From assembly GCF_024752305.1 (NCBI RefSeq), contig NZ_JANTHX010000005.1:453496-517495 (forward strand): 64,000 nucleotides of DNA, given 5' to 3'. Below are positions 63,980 through 64,000 of this stretch, piece after piece. A program made the translations under genes and the position numbers. The notes beneath the pieces are model-generated. The model ran no database searches, was not told the origin of the DNA, and saw only the letters and a program-made list of their open reading frames with translations. The DNA is from Protaetiibacter mangrovi. GTDB lineage: Bacteria > Actinomycetota > Actinomycetes > Actinomycetales > Microbacteriaceae. The first letter of the stretch is position 1, and every line of letters starts with the position of its first letter.

Positions 63980-64000
63980 CCCCTCCCTCATCCCCCTCCT

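Overview
The window is a 64 kb stretch of a high-GC (roughly 70%) actinobacterial chromosome, most likely from the family Microbacteriaceae. The inference rests on gene content and order (pgsA-cinA-clgR-DUF3046-recA-recX, miaB-miaA-dapF-hflX, lexA next to a LysM gene and hisCBHA), an IF3/L35/L20 operon with an AUC-started infC, a 16S-23S spacer without tRNA genes, and widespread leaderless GTG/ATG genes with a TAnnnT -10 element 6-10 nt before the start codon. It is core chromosome: I see no prophage, insertion sequence, CRISPR array or tRNA gene.

Layout. 1-2.8 kb: the end of thyX, then an accessory AbiEi/DUF559 gene bracketed by two 127-bp palindromic elements, then an AI-2E family permease. 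2.9-5.6 kb: dapA and RNase J. 5.8-8.7 kb: a MacAB-like export system (adaptor, ATPase, permease). 8.7-15.3 kb: ftsK, pgsA, cinA, clgR-like regulator, a CTG-started DUF3046 gene, recA (with a perfect SOS box) and recX. 15.3-21.3 kb: lipoprotein, miaB, miaA, dapF, an RsmC-like methyltransferase and hflX. 21.4-24.7 kb: metF and metE. 24.8-26.8 kb: a hydrolase, lexA and a divergent SOS-type LysM protein. 26.9-30.0 kb: hisC, hisB, hisH, priA. 30.0-33.5 kb: SseB-like gene, DUF1844 gene, infC-rpmI-rplT and a SpoU/TrmH methyltransferase. 33.5-38.2 kb: a secreted IPT/TIG protein and a glutamate-type ABC importer. 38.2-41.8 kb: pheS-pheT. 41.8-51.6 kb: DUF2252 gene, an arginine-rich leader ORF, argCJBDF, a membrane protein, argH, a 56-residue membrane protein and a DNA-3-methyladenine glycosylase. 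51.5-55 kb: a membrane protein and SatD-like protein, tyrS, DUF4184. 55-60.8 kb: one complete rRNA operon (two promoters, 16S, 23S, 5S, terminator). 60.9-64 kb: a collagen-like/TPR protein, a HAD phosphatase, a short acidic protein and TlyA.

How the genes work together. The DNA-damage circuit is well represented: lexA, recA and the LysM gene carry LexA-type boxes, and recX sits beside recA. The arginine cluster makes arginine from glutamate, but argG and argR are not in it; a leaderless 27-codon ORF with nine Arg codons sits directly before argC and may be an arginine-sensing leader peptide, the most interesting regulatory candidate here. Two genes (DUF3046 and the methyladenine glycosylase) appear to start at CTG in a CTGA stop/start overlap, and infC starts at ATC. 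The accessory candidate is the AbiEi/DUF559 gene with its flanking palindromes.
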